NCBI GenBank assembly: GCA_023213315.1
Contig: JAKCPI010005022.1
Location: forward strand, 1-64,000
DNA length: 64,000 nt
Reading direction: 5' to 3'
DNA from: Euborellia annulipes
Taxonomy: Eukaryota; Arthropoda; Insecta; Dermaptera; Anisolabididae
This document shows, piece by piece, positions 51,382-62,557 of the stretch (positions are counted from its first letter, which is position 1; the number at the start of each line of letters is the position of its first letter). The position numbers were made by a program, and so were the translations under genes. The notes beneath the pieces are model-generated. The model was not told where the DNA came from and ran no database searches. It saw only the letters and a program-made list of their open reading frames with translations.

Positions 51382-51531
51382 TTTACTTTCTCTTACCTAT
51401 GTATATATGTAATATATATATAGAGAGAAAGTATTGGATTCATGTCAAAAATTCGATGTCGAGATTTTGATGGTCATTATAGGTCTTCGGACCTTATGTA
51501 TCCATTAAAAAAAAAAAAAAAAAAAAAAAAA
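51382..51531. repeat. HINE-A right end joined to a LINE 3' tail
   Basis: Inverted HINE-A (TTTTTACTTTCTCTTACC to CGAGATTTTGATGG, 51382-51472) runs directly into the Jockey/CR1-like 3' UTR end (TCATTATAGGTCTTCGGACC) and a ~27-base A-run. The LINE tail is only ~40 bases long, the shortest of three copies. Confidence 0.85.
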
Positions 51532-51769
51532 ATTATAGACTTAATAAACTAGGGTGTACTTTTTTAAATATCTCTCCATAGAGGTGTGGTATATTGGACA
51601 ATTTAGGATAATATGCTCCACATTTTCCCTTTCCTTTTTGTTGCAGAGTACAGAATTGGTTTAGGTCTATTTTACACATTTGGTCTTTGTAGATTAGCTG
51701 TAGTCCCTATACAATACTTTTCTTTTGCAAGTCTTAGGGTGCGTTCGATTTGGATGCTCACACGTTTTA

Positions 51770-52268
51770 GGCCTGGCGTCCACTGGAAGCAGAAAGCGGC
51801 GAAATTTAGTTCGCGCGAATACGACTGAAACGCGCGAATTATCCAAACACTTGTTTGCAAATCAGCCCTCGTCCACTAGAGGAGTTTCATTCGCGCTAAT
51901 CGCAACGTATAGCCGCGACCAGCGACCGATCCAATTTTGTTCGATATTTCGCGCGTTTGAAAGCGTCAAAGGGGCGGCCATTTTGGCCTTGTAAGGTTAT
52001 ATTTTAAGACCAAGCAGCCAATTTACAATCCTTCATTATAAATATAGATTTCATCATGAATGTTGAAAATTAATTCCATATTGACCTAGCAAGGTTATAT
52101 TTGACGTTCGCTGTCAGATTAAGTATACTTTATTGTAGGTTATGTCAGCCATGTTGAATTCGCAGTTCGCAGGTTTCTGCTACTAGTGGACGCGCGACAT
52201 TCCGCGCGTTAGATTTCGCTTGTTTTCGCCGTTTCGCTGTTCGCTAGTTTCTGCTTCCACTGGACGCC
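51770..52268 (+). mobile_element. DNA transposon with ~21-bp inverted ends, TTA target
   Basis: GGCGTCCACTGGAAGCAGAA (51775) and TTCTGCTTCCACTGGACGCC (52249) are perfect inverted repeats, with TTA on each side, as in PIF/Harbinger elements. Inner G/C-rich GCGCGAAT words are also partly inverted. No transposase frame. The exact left border is uncertain by about 5 bases. Confidence 0.7.
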
Positions 52269-52269
52269 T

Positions 52270-52835
52270 TAAGCGCTTACGCTTATCAGCGCTATTTTCA
52301 GTCGTTCGATTTGACCTGGAAGCGCTCACTCATTAGCGTTTGTTTTAAAATGCTTTAAAAAATTTTTTTCAACTTTTCCTTATTATTATTATTCTTATTT
52401 GAATATCCTAAACACCCCAGACTGCGATAATCGAGTTTGTAATTTATCGGAAACATGCCTTTCCTTCCTCCTATTTAAATGTTTCGCCCTCAAGCTCGTC
52501 TTTTACTTTCCTTAAATACATTAAATAAATAAAGTGTTTAAAAATTATCTTAACTAAAAAGGAAAAAAAGAATTAAAATAAAGGATTTTGGGAAATTTTA
52601 CAAAACAAGGTGGCAATAAGGAAAGAATAACAAAAACGTTATCGTTAAACATACAAATTATTTCCCGGCTTAAGAGTTTTTTTTAGTAAACACTAGATAA
52701 TAGATCGAAAATCTTGACCTAATTACCAGCTGATCGATATTCTTCAAGGGGTTTGAATGCAGTCATTTTACGTGTAGGCCCCTAATTATTGAAACATTTT
52801 CAAGAGGCCAAGAGCCCATCTAACTAAGCTCGAGG
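52270..52835. other. No gene seen
   Basis: AT-rich; no recognised repeat. Confidence 0.45.
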
Positions 52836-52843
52836 CAAACATA

Positions 52844-52881
52844 ACAATTGTCCTGATGAAGGCCGAAACATCGATAATTAT
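52844..52881 (+). ncRNA. Hammerhead-like motif, decayed
   Basis: ACAATTGTC (52844-52852) can pair with GATAATTAT (52873-52881) at eight of nine positions. It is followed by CTGATGA (52853-52859), AGGCC, GAAAC (52865-52869) and ATC, a permitted cleavage triplet. Stem II would have two pairs and no loop, so the motif is probably dead or needs a partner. Confidence 0.4.
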
Positions 52882-53330
52882 ATTAAATAATAGTAAAGCG
52901 AAAAAATAAATTATTTTTTTTTAAATTACTTTCGGCTGTCTTATTCTCCTTAGGGTTAATTATAAGTTCAGCCACTACGCCTGGAAATTAAAAGTTAGTT
53001 TTCGAAAAATTTTACGTTTTTTTTTTTATAATGTGTTTATTTTGTTAAATAAATTAACACATTTTACTGTAGTGTACTGTGTACTATTATATTACTGTTT
53101 TCGTTTTTTTTTACATTAAATTTAGTTTTTAATGAGAAACAATTTTTATTTTTTCACTATTTCCTTCCAAAAATAAAACACGATTTGTTTTACATCAGTA
53201 GAAATCATGATTTATTACAGACATTTTTTCACATATGTGAGTTTATTGTTAGTATTAATTTATATGATTAGGTTACTGTCTATAGATATACAATACTTTT
53301 CTACATGGTTTTATTCTTGTTTCAACAGGT
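52882..53330. other. No gene; contains the dispersed repeat of 676-779
   Basis: 53113-53214 matches 676-779 in inverted orientation. The rest is AT-rich. Confidence 0.5.
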
Positions 53331-53450
53331 TGCAAACGGCTCCAAACCTGGTTATCCTTTTGGCTTCCATCAGTGAGGCTGACAAAGTGAGAAAGCCGTT
53401 CCTGTTAGACGTGGTCTGAGCGCTCGCTGATTGCAGAAATCCTTTATTTG
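53330..53450 (+). other. Exon-like segment with good splice borders
   Basis: TTCTTGTTTCAACAG precedes and GGTGAGTACC follows a 123-base segment of higher GC. It is open for 29 codons (LQTAPNLVILLASISEADKV) then TGA, after which noncoding sequence continues to the donor. It could be a 3' coding exon with a further UTR intron, or an lncRNA exon. No family recognised. Confidence 0.3.
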
Positions 53451-53704
53451 GTGAGTACCTCTTGAAATTTTTACAGTTCTAATTCATCTTTAAATCAAAT
53501 ATATGCCAACATATAAATTTTGACAAATTCAAAGAGTCAATTATTAAAAACATGATAATTTCATTAACATCATTTCGTTTACTAGTGCAAAGGAACGTTT
53601 TGAGATTACACAGATACAGATATTTGATGTTTAAAACAGTCTTTATTGTAGTATTAATATATTGTACATATATATACGTATATATTGTACATGGGCTATT
53701 CTGT

Positions 53705-54012
53705 ATAGAGAGATTGCATTCATATCAAAAATTCGATGTCGAGATTTTGATGGAAATAAATGTTTTGAGGTCCCCTGAGTCCCCCTGAGCCAAAATATGG
53801 GTCCCGCAAAGTAGACTGTCTCAATGATGACTCAAAATTTGAATTCAAAGATTTTCTCAAAATTGAGTCTAACGATTTTTATTAAAATTCATAAATTAAT
53901 GATTTTTTAGGTCCTCTTTAAAAAGTATATATGTCAACACAAAAAATCTGGTGTAACAAGCACAGAACACAAGTTTGTGTGCTGTGAGACCAGTCACATC
54001 AGATTTTTTTGT
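53705..54012 (-). repeat. HINE-A repeat, inverted, with internal deletions
   Basis: TCAAAAATTCGATGTCGAGA, GTTTTGAGGTCCCCTGAG, then GTCAACACAAAAAATCTGG and a shortened terminal hairpin ending CAGTCACATCAGATT. Confidence 0.88.
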
Positions 54013-54059
54013 ATTTATTTCTTCCTCCCTTTATAATTGAACAGTTGTTTTAAAAGTAA

Positions 54060-54575
54060 GTTTAAAATGCTTGGAAGCTAAAATCTCATTGAAATTGTAT
54101 TAACCGTAGCAAAGTGTCAGCGAGCTCCTTAGGAGTAAATTATGTTGGTCAGTTGGGGGTCGACTTTTCCCCGGAGAAACGTGAGGCCGGCCAACTTTCG
54201 CGGCGCGGAATGCACACACCGGACGGCATAGGATCGGGGTAAATGTACTAACTACTCTTACTACGACAGTCGGTTGGTGAGTCACCACCCTGTTGCCTCA
54301 CGAGGCGCCAGGATTCACGGTGTCGCGACTTGGACTCTTAACCATGACTCGACATTTTCTCGCATACTTTGCCTAAATCCGTTCATTGAGTTTGAGATTG
54401 CACCTGATCGGCGAAATCAAGACGACACGTCAACGTCTGTCTATTAAAAATCGTAGGACATTTCAACTTTCCTTATCTAACTCCTTCCCTCTCACTTGCA
54501 CTCTTATGAAAATAGAGGAAGTTATGAGATCATACAGAGCGGGGGAAGTCAAATGCTAACATGTTCTGCTATTAG
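54060..54575. other. GC-richer islet of unknown nature
   Basis: 54100-54450 is much richer in G/C and CpG than its surroundings (GGCCGGCC, TCGCGGCGCGG, TGTCGCGACTTGG), with stops in each frame and no match to the window's repeats. The minus strand is open for 62 codons at 54100-54288. Could be an untranslated exon, an unrecognised retroelement end, or a small RNA gene. Confidence 0.35.
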
Positions 54576-54584
54576 AATAATAAC

Positions 54585-55171
54585 TAGAGACCGGACAAAA
54601 AAGCATAAAAAAATGGAACATAAGTGCTTAAAAAAGCATAAAAAACTTGAATAAAAAGTTGTTAAGCATAAAAGTTGAAAAAAAAGCATCTCATAAGCAA
54701 TTTTTACTCATACCAATGGCGTATACAAATTTTTTTTTTAAAGAAACTAAATTTATTCCGCCCCGCCCTGCGAAAAATTTTGTTTTTGCGGAACCAAATT
54801 TTTTCACCCTGCGGAAAATTTTTTTTTATAATGCTATAATTTTTCGCACTGCGGGGCTTTTGAAAATTTTTTTTTTTTTTTTGGGGGGCCGGGCTTCCCC
54901 CCCCCTTATACATGTCCCTGGTGTATGCGTGTGTGAATGGGAAAAAAGTGTGTTTTTTAATAAAAAAAACAAAAAATATTATAAATATTCGTAAAATAAG
55001 TTCAAATAAGCACGAAAGGGAAAAAAAGCATAAAAACTCAAAAAAAGCAAAAAAAGCATAAAAAATGCAATCTCAATGCACTTAGTTTTTCCTAATTCGT
55101 ATAGAAATTAAATATCAAATGGTTGCTTATAAAATTGAGCAATAAGCATTTTGCTTAAAATCCGGTCTCTA
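54585..55171 (+). mobile_element. hAT-like family h, complete, exact 8-bp TSD
   Basis: TAGAGACCGGAC at the left and ATCCGGTCTCTA at the right, flanked by ATAATAAC (54577-54584, 55172-55179). TAGAG-type termini with 8-bp duplications fit hAT. The interior is built of AAGCATAAAA words and includes TGGCGTATAC ... TACATGTCCCTGG, the possible older nested element. Confidence 0.9.
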
Positions 55172-55200
55172 ATAATAACCAACAAATTTTATACATAATA

Positions 55201-55350
55201 GTCCTGTGGCCCAGAGGTTAGAGTTGTTGACAAAACAAATAATGCTAATCTTAAAGTCAAGGGCTGCGGGTTCGGATCCCAGGAAGTAGGATAAATATTT
55301 ATTTAAATTATTTGGCTACCAAATGTTATAAATAAATGTGCCTGGAATAT
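55201..55350 (+). mobile_element. SINE, divergent tRNA-like head
   Basis: TGGCCCAGAGGTTAGAG (A-box-like) and GCGGGTTCGGATCCC (B box), then ATTTATTTAAATTATTTGGC and CAAATG...TAAATAAATG, the same plan as SINE-1 with many changes. Confidence 0.6.
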
Positions 55351-55572
55351 ACATTAGACCTTATCGTAATTTTATTTAAGTATCGTTTAAATTGTAAATT
55401 TTCACTGCCTGAGTAATTCGAAGCTTTTTGATTGTAACTTTTCTTACAATACAAATGTTGCGAGAATTTTTTTAACGTCTGTGAAGTAATAAATTAGTGA
55501 TAAAATTTGATTTGAATCTTTAAACAAAATAATCATTTAATATACAAAAAATCTGGTATTTTTATCTATTTA

Positions 55573-55686
55573 TGGTATTTGGTATCCAAATGGCTTAAAT
55601 AAAATCATCGGACTGCCTGGGGTCCGAACCCGCGACTTTTGGTATACGAGGTTAGCACGCTAACCCCGACACCAAGCCCCGAGGGC
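55573..55686 (-). mobile_element. SINE-1 head half, inverted
   Basis: TTTGGTATCCAAATGGCTTA, CTGCCTGGGGTCCGAACCC and CCAAGCCCCGAGGGC: the complement of the SINE head. It abuts HINE-A sequence. Confidence 0.85.
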
Positions 55687-55917
55687 GATATAAAATTTAT
55701 AAACAGAGAAAAATATTTATATTTTGTTACCATGGCAACCATTTCTCCTATCTTTCCTATAAAGTTCAAGAGTAAAGTGTGCTTCAAAAGATTTCAAGAG
55801 CCAAATGAAAATATACAATTTAATGAGCATCTAAAAATATTTGATTTTTGAATTTTAATCAAAATCGTTGGAGCGAATTTTGAGAAAATCGAAAAAAACT
55901 GAAAAAGTACATCAGTA
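55687..55917 (+). repeat. HINE-A repeat, body fragment
   Basis: ATTTTGTTACCATGGCAACC to AACTGAAAAAGTACATCAG, then cut by a Helitron 3' end. Confidence 0.88.
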
Positions 55918-55996
55918 GCAGGCGGACCCGAGCCAGCTGGCAGGGGGTCTAGGGGGGGGGAAGCCCCCTTGTCTAGAAGGCGGGCTCCGCGGCTAG
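55918..55996 (+). mobile_element. Helitron 3' end fragment
   Basis: GCAGGCGGACCCGAGCCAGC, AGGCGGGCTCCGCGG and terminal CTAG at 55993-55996 followed by T. Confidence 0.7.
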
Positions 55997-57425
55997 TAGA
56001 AATAAAATTTTTTATATTTGTCTTTCTTCTAATCTTGCCTAATCTATCGTAATCCGGCTTGGTGCCAGGAAATTCTTATAGAAAGGTGGAAAATTTTTTT
56101 ACGAAGCTCTCCTGATATAGCCAGTGGGCCTATAGGCTTACTCATTGAGCCCATTTTCGAACATTGTGTTTCTTAAATATATTTTAAGGCACCCATATAA
56201 ATAATTAAAAAAGCACTCGTTTCTCGCATAGAATATACAAGATATATATACCCCCCCCCCCACCCTTCATATCACCAGCTATGATCATAATCCATATGTC
56301 GCTAAATCGCATACAAAATACTCTACATTCCTACTCTGTCTGTTCCATTGGCCAGAATGCAGGAAAAATTCACGCAACGAGAAGAATTCTTTTAGTTACG
56401 CGACTATCTCTTTCTCAGGTGTCAAGGACCCTTAGAGCATTATCAAAGGAAAGAAAAAAAAAGTAAAAATTTATCTGCTTTAGTCTTCTTTCAAGGTCAT
56501 TTAGTTGAAATGAACCAAAGGCTAATCTCTCTCTTCTCTTTCTCTTTCCCTTTTATCAGCAGGTGGATTTTTAATAATTAAAAAATATCATTTTTATGAA
56601 TGGCTTACTTATTACCTATACGAGCAGAATTGCAAAATTAATAGTTAATTCATGTAGTAAAGTTACTGTTATTTGCTATTGAAAGATAAGATTGATCACT
56701 TGATAAGAAACTCGTGTCATTTCATTCTTCACACCTCTTTTCTAATTATAATTCCCATTCGGCTCTTCTATTTATTTTTTTAATTTTTATCCCAAAAGAA
56801 ATAAAGTAGAATGATGTCATCAAAGAATAAATGATAAAAAACATGTTATATACACCTGTATATTTATGATTTATAAAGTAAAAAAAGAAAAAAAAATTGA
56901 TTTATTTGCTGAGAATAAATTTCCAACTGCTTAATCCCCTTGCGAGTTGAGATTTTTCAATCTTTGGCTAGGAGCCAGTTAATTTGACATAATCATAAAC
57001 ATCTCTCTCGCTTAAGTGCAATTTCTCTTTGGATCATTTGATAAATAAATAAACATTGGCTATTTATCATTTATTAAAGATGAAAAATTATTAATTTTTT
57101 TTTTCTTAAAAGAGGAAATTGAAGTCATTTGACAGGATTTGGTCATTTTTTTTTTAAACAAACAAACATTTCCGTTTTCACTCTCTTGTTTTATAGAGGA
57201 AATTATTTAACTGTTATGTATAGGCCTAATCTATAGGAAAAAATTATTTTAAAAACTACTCCCAGTATCAAATCGTTTTGGACTATCCTGATTGTACTGT
57301 ATTTTCGTTATAAACATGATAAGAAAAACACAACTTTCGATTTCGACCCCAGTGATATGGAATCATCTTCAGTACAATCAACAGATGTTTTGCATTATAT
57401 AATTATAATGACGTGGCTGTATATA
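55997..57425. other. No gene supported
   Basis: AT-rich, largely free of the window's repeats. C-run at 56252-56262. On the minus strand about 57315-57375 reads ACTGAAGATGATTCC ... GGTCGAAATCGAAAG, another sequence of the decayed hammerhead-like type. Confidence 0.45.
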
Positions 57426-57428
57426 AGA

Positions 57429-57655
57429 TTGTTTGTAATAGAAAGAGGTTTGCAGCCAAATGAAAAAGAGTCTCTACTATTAAATAAACTCTTTAATCCG
57501 GACGTTTCGGCGGTTATGTGAATGTTTGATTAATTTTTTAGCTTGGAAGGCTGATGATGGCACAGTGAACCTATGCCGAAACGTCCGGATTAAAGAGTTT
57601 ATTTAATAGTAGAGGCTCTTTTTCATTTGGCTGCAAACCTCTTCCTATTACAAAC
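57429..57655. mobile_element. Fold-back element with hammerhead-like core between 83-bp arms
   Basis: Arms 57429-57512 and 57573-57655 are near-perfect inverted copies (TAATAGAAAGAGGTTTGCAG, TTAAATAAACTCTTTAATCC). Before and into the right arm stand CTGATGA (57551-57557), a GGCA/TGCC helix, GAAAC (57578-57582) and GTC (57583-57585), the conserved hammerhead residues in order. Stem I cannot form locally and would need the left arm or a second molecule. Same plan as 28676-28922. Confidence 0.65.
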
Positions 57656-57750
57656 AGTTATCGTTTAAAGTCTTATATTGCTTAAGTTGCCGAAAACTGT
57701 GTCTATGTGTGTGTGGGAGTGTGAGTGTGAATGGGGAAAAAAGTGTGAGG
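57656..57750 (+). mobile_element. SINE-1 tail fragment
   Basis: TATCGTTTAAAGTCTTATAT, TTGCCGAAAACTGTG and GTGAGTGTGAATGGGG. Confidence 0.75.
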
Positions 57751-58139
57751 GCCGGTTTTTTCATGTTTGCGTAGATAGTGAAGTCTCTGTTAAATTGCTT
57801 TTTTTTGTAGTGCAGAAACCCTCTTCATTTTTATTCTTATAGTAAAATATACGACATTCCATCATTTTATTTAAAAAAGAAGTAGATATATTTGTTATTT
57901 TTATTTTGATTCAACTTCTTTTAACAATTAAGTGATGAGATGTGATATATTTTACAATATGCTAAAGGTTAGGTCCACTGGTATCTGAGGCAGCCATTTG
58001 CTTTCATTTTGCATAAGCCAGCCTTCAAGTATATGTTGAATTTTTTGCCAAGGTCTCTGTTAAATTAGCCCGAGCCAAAAGTTCTGGGTACGATTTACCA
58101 AAGGGGTGATATTAGAACCATAGCCTGGCACTAGCATCC
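57751..58139. other. No gene seen
   Basis: AT-rich; no recognised repeat. Confidence 0.45.
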
Positions 58140-58144
58140 TAACT

Positions 58145-58445
58145 TACGTAGGGTACAATTGAATTCAAGAAGTAAAATTTATAAACGTGGAAAAATATTT
58201 ATATTTTGTTACCATGGCAACCATTTCTCCTCTTTTCTATAGAGTACAAGAGAAAAGTGGTCTTCAGAAGATTACAAAATGACAAAATGAGAATATACAT
58301 TTTAAAGAGAATCTAAAAAATAATTGATTTTTGAATTTTAATCAAAATCGTTGGAGCGAATTTTGAGAAAATCGAAAAAAAACTGAAAAAGTGCATCAGT
58401 AAAGTACTAGTACTTTTTGACCGATTTTGTTTAAAAGCTTATATT
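58145..58445 (+). repeat. HINE-A repeat, body fragment
   Basis: AATTGAATTCAAGAAGTAAA, TTTTGTTACCATGGCAACC, then ACTAGTACTTTTTGACCG, ending at TTTAAAAGCTTAT. No hairpin and no right end. Confidence 0.85.
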
Positions 58446-58808
58446 TTATATTTCAGACGAGATTTAGTTTTTCTTATGTAATTTAAGAGAGGAATGACAC
58501 GAGTTTATTTTTTTTGATCATTCATCCATAGTTTACTTATTGAATATACGAGTACTAAACAAACAAAAATAAGGAAATTTTAATACAAATTTCTTCACAT
58601 TAGCTTATATTGAATAGTAGGCCTTTATTACTAACAAAATTCAAGATAAAGTTCATTTTACTACGAATCTCTTTTTGGTCAACCTTATAAGGTATTTTTT
58701 CTTTGATTGAAGGTGAAGGCTTTCAGAGAAACTCCCCCTCCGCCTCTCTTTATGTTACTAGTGGCTGACGACAATCTTTTCTCGATTGTAGAATTTAACT
58801 AAATGTGA

Positions 58809-59068
58809 ATGCCCTCTGGGCTTGGTGTATTTGCTAGCGCGCCTGCCTTCTATACCAAGGGTCGGGGCTCTGATCCCAGGCAGTCCGATAATTTTATTTA
58901 AGCCAATTGGATCACCAAATAGCTTGAATAAGAATACCTGAACCCCAAATATATATATAAAGATAAAAATAACGCTTATCGTATAAAGTCTTATATGGGC
59001 TAAGTTGCCAAAAAGACTGTGTGCATGTGTGTGTGAGTGTGAATTGGAAAAAAGTGTGAGAATAAAAT
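58809..59068 (+). mobile_element. SINE-1, full-length copy
   Basis: GGGCTTGGTGTATTTGCTAG and GGTCGGGGCTCTGATCCC (damaged B box), then AAGCCAATTGGATCACC and GGGCTAAGTTGCCAAAAAG, ending GAAAAAAGTGTGAG. Confidence 0.82.
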
Positions 59069-59735
59069 ACAGACTTACCCCAAAGACCTTTAAAAGGCCA
59101 AATTCGATGGATCTTTATCATGTTTTATAAATATTTGTTATTTTGTTTAAAATTTATTTGATTCCTTGTGACTGTGTGGGATTGAAATGCATGTAAGAGA
59201 AGCTAATAAAAGACTTCTTGGATGCCTTTCTTATTACGAGACTTTTCAATCAAATTTATTTCTGTCAATGAAACTATGAATCTGACCCTCTCATATTTAA
59301 TTTTACCTGTTAGTTTTTTTTTTTGTTTTTTGAAGATTGACACCGAATTTATTTAAAAAATTTTAGCCAAGTCGGGGAGCTAACTTCTGGAGGATAGGAT
59401 TGAACAAGGGTTAATATAAAATGAACTTTCTTATTAAAGGCCAATTTTTTTAGAGGGGGGGGGGAGGGGAGCGGTCCTGTAGATAGTATTACATGTTCTC
59501 GAAGGTTAGTAACAATAGTATAAAAATAGGAGAGGAAAAAATGCTTAGCAACGAGGGAAGAGGGTATTGTATTGTTCTTTCCGCGGGAGTAGCCCCTCCG
59601 ATTTTAAATAAGAGCTGCACTTCTAGTGTATGGAATAGGCTAGGATGGTCCGAGCTCTTTTGGCTAAATCCCAATTAGGCTAGATATTTTTTTTACTGTT
59701 ACTCATCACTCAAGTCAAATTTATTTATCTGGAAT
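59069..59735. other. No gene supported
   Basis: Two short open frames overlap on opposite strands at 59489-59678. The minus-strand one reads VQLLFKIGGATPAER, but neither has features. G-run at 59455-59466. Confidence 0.4.
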
Positions 59736-59739
59736 TTAA

Positions 59740-60628
59740 AAAAATCTGGTGTACTGGCACACAGCACACAACTTTCTCTTACCCTTCGGTAAGAGAAAGT
59801 TGTGCACCGTGCTGTCACACCAGATTTTTTGTGTCGAGATATATTTAGTTTTCCATAGCAAATTAGTTTCAAACTTTACCACTTCAAATTCATAAGTAAA
59901 AAAGTTAATTGATTTAAAATTTCCGTAGGCTCTGTGTGTTGACTGCTTGAAATAAACTATGGTTATTTTTTAAAATTTTAATCTCATATTTGGATATTTT
60001 ATACACAATAGAGAATTCTAAATAAATACAAAATTTCATAATTGGAAAATTTTTTTAAAAATGTTTAAAAAGTTCCAAAGGAGACCTCCCCTTTTGAATC
60101 AAAATTAACAAGCAAATCCCCATAGGAATTTAACATTGGCTCTATGGAAGGAAAAGCCAGAAAAATGAATTTCAAAAATCTGAAATCTTTCCTACGAAGT
60201 ACAAGAGTAAAGAGTGCTTCAAAAAGACTTCAAGGGCAAAATGAGAATATACATTTTACAGAGCATCTAAAAAAATAACTGATTTTTTTTATTTTTAACA
60301 AAATCGTTGAGAAAATAGAAAAAAAACTGAAAAAAGTACATCAGTAAAGTACTAGTATTTTTTGGCCGATTTTGTTCAAAAGCTTATTTTGAGTGTCCGA
60401 GAGGGTAGCTAACTTAAATATAAAATTTCAATCCGGGAGCTCAATTCCTTCATGCTAAAAATCGTTACACACAGACAGACACACAGACCAATTTGTGAGA
60501 CCCACTTTTTTGGTCTCAGGAGTCCTCAAAACTTGTATATCCATCAAAATCTCGACATCGAATTTTTGACATGATCGCAATACTTTCTCTCTATATATAT
60601 TAACATATATAGGGTAAGAAAAAGTAAA
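59740..60628 (+). repeat. HINE-A repeat, complete ends, ~320 bp of foreign or diverged interior
   Basis: The terminal hairpin at 59742-59828 pairs well (AACTTTCTCTTACC and GGTAAGAGAAAGTT around cTTCGg), then the GTGTCGAGATATATTTAG link. 59860-60180 does not match the family. The normal body resumes at CTACGAAGTACAAGAGTAAA and runs to the right end GGGTAAGAAAAAGTAAAA. Confidence 0.88.
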
Positions 60629-61425
60629 AATGGATATTCATCTAAAAATACCAACTAAAAAGAAAATATACATTTTTAATAGTGTATCATCAAATCATCA
60701 AAGAAATAAAAAAAAATCACTTAAACTATCTAAATACTATAGGCCTATTCCTTACAAAAACATATACTAAATAAGGAAAATTTTTAAGAAAAATCATTTT
60801 CACTTCAATTGGAATTTTTTTTTTTTAACAAAACAAATAGAAATGATTCAGTAAAACTATTTATTTCTAATGAGCAAGTATGGAAAGTGTTTCCCCCCCC
60901 CCTCCTCCTCTCGCGTGTTATACCAGTATTTATAAGTGAAAAGTGTTAAAAGAACCTCCTTCTTTGGGTAAAATTCCTATATAAACAATTGGACTTTTAT
61001 GAAAGTGATTCATACTTTTGAGAAAAGGAATAAGAAAAAAAAATTCTCCAATTATTTTTTTGATAAAAGGATTTACGAAAAACTTTCATTAGCGTTGATG
61101 ATCTCAAAAGTCGTTTAAACTTTCACAGAATCTGGGCTAAACTAACATCTTGCTTGCTATTAGCCATTGCTATTATTAATTATATTTTTTTTTTACTTTC
61201 CACCTATCATCAAGACGAAATCAATCAATCATATGCAAAGTTAAATGATTATAATAACTATAATGAATGGGATGTTATAAAGAGATAAAAATTGGGGACT
61301 AGCACCTACTTTTCTTTTTGGCACAACAAATAACGACCAAATTTATTTTATTTCCTTTCTCTTTGGTCTTTATTTCAATTAGGCTAGACTTTTATTGCAG
61401 ATAACTCCCCGGTTGACTTTTTTCT
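60629..61425. other. No gene seen
   Basis: AT-rich, C-run at 60893-60902. No recognised element. Confidence 0.45.
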
Positions 61426-61429
61426 TATC

Positions 61430-61680
61430 TAAATTTCGATGTCGAGATGGAAATATACGTTTTGAGAATCCCTGATTCCAAAAAAGCGAGTCCCGCATGG
61501 CCCGTGTGCTCAAAATAAAGCAAGAAGGAAACAAGCTACGAGGTTGAAATTTTATATTCAGATACACTCTTGACATTTTCAAGTTAAGCTTTTGAATAAA
61601 TTAGAGTACTTTACTGATGTTACTCTGTGACTCTAATGTTTTTGATTAAAATTCACAAATTAATTATTATTTAGATTATT
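61430..61680 (-). repeat. HINE-A repeat, inverted, diverged partial copy
   Basis: TTTCGATGTCGAGATGG, GTTTTGAGAATCCC, GAGGTTGAAATTTTATATTC and TTTGATTAAAATTCACAAAT. It is older than its neighbours, judging by the number of changes. Confidence 0.8.
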
Positions 61681-61681
61681 T

Positions 61682-62402
61682 TTTACTTTCTCTTACCTAT
61701 GTATATATGTAATATATAGAAAGAAAGTATTGGATTCATGTCAAAAATTCGATGTCGAGATTTTGATGGATATACACGTTTTGAGGTCCCCTGAATCCAA
61801 AAAAGTGGTTTTCGCGACATGGTCTGTCTGTCTGTCTGTTTGTGTGTGTTAAATTTTAAAGCATGAAGGAATTGAGCTAGGAGGTTGAAATTTTATATTT
61901 AACAAGTTAAACACCCCCCGGGACCGGAAAAATAAGCTTTTAATCAAAATCGGCCAAGTGTAGGCCTACTAGTACGATTTTGATTAAATTCCATAAATTC
62001 AAGGGATGATAATTAGGCTGCCTAATTATCATCCCTTGAATACATTCACATCAGCCATATCCAGTTATAATCATTTCAATTAAATTCCATAAATCAATTA
62101 TTTTTTAGATATCTTTAAAATATATATTCTCATTTTGGCATTGAAATCTTATGAAGATCATTTTACTCTAGTACTTCCTTTAGGAAAGATAGGAGAAATG
62201 GTTGCCATGGTAACAAAATATAAATATTTTCACATGTTTATAAATCTTACATCTTGAATTCAAATGTACATACCATACTGCCGGTAACTAAATATATCTC
62301 GACACAAAAAAACAGGTGTGGCAAGCACAGAACACAACTTTGCACAACCGAAGCTAAGAGAAAGTTGTTTCCTGTGCGCCAGTCACACCAGATTTTTTAT
62401 AT
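61682..62402 (-). repeat. HINE-A repeat, inverted, complete, with an inserted small palindrome
   Basis: TTTACTTTCTCTTACC at the left; terminal hairpin at 62312-62398, in which pairing has decayed. 61998-62042 is an extra perfect inverted repeat (ATTCAAGGGATGATAATTAG and complement) not found in other copies. Confidence 0.9.
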
Positions 62403-62557
62403 TGAATATCTTTCAAAATCTATGTAGATATATATAATAAATATGAATATAATTAATCTATCAACTAACTAACCCTTTGATGAGTTTTTCCTCAACTCAA
62501 AACAATAGGGAGCCATATTCAAATCGATAGCCTCTGGGCATATATCGTAGCCTGAAT

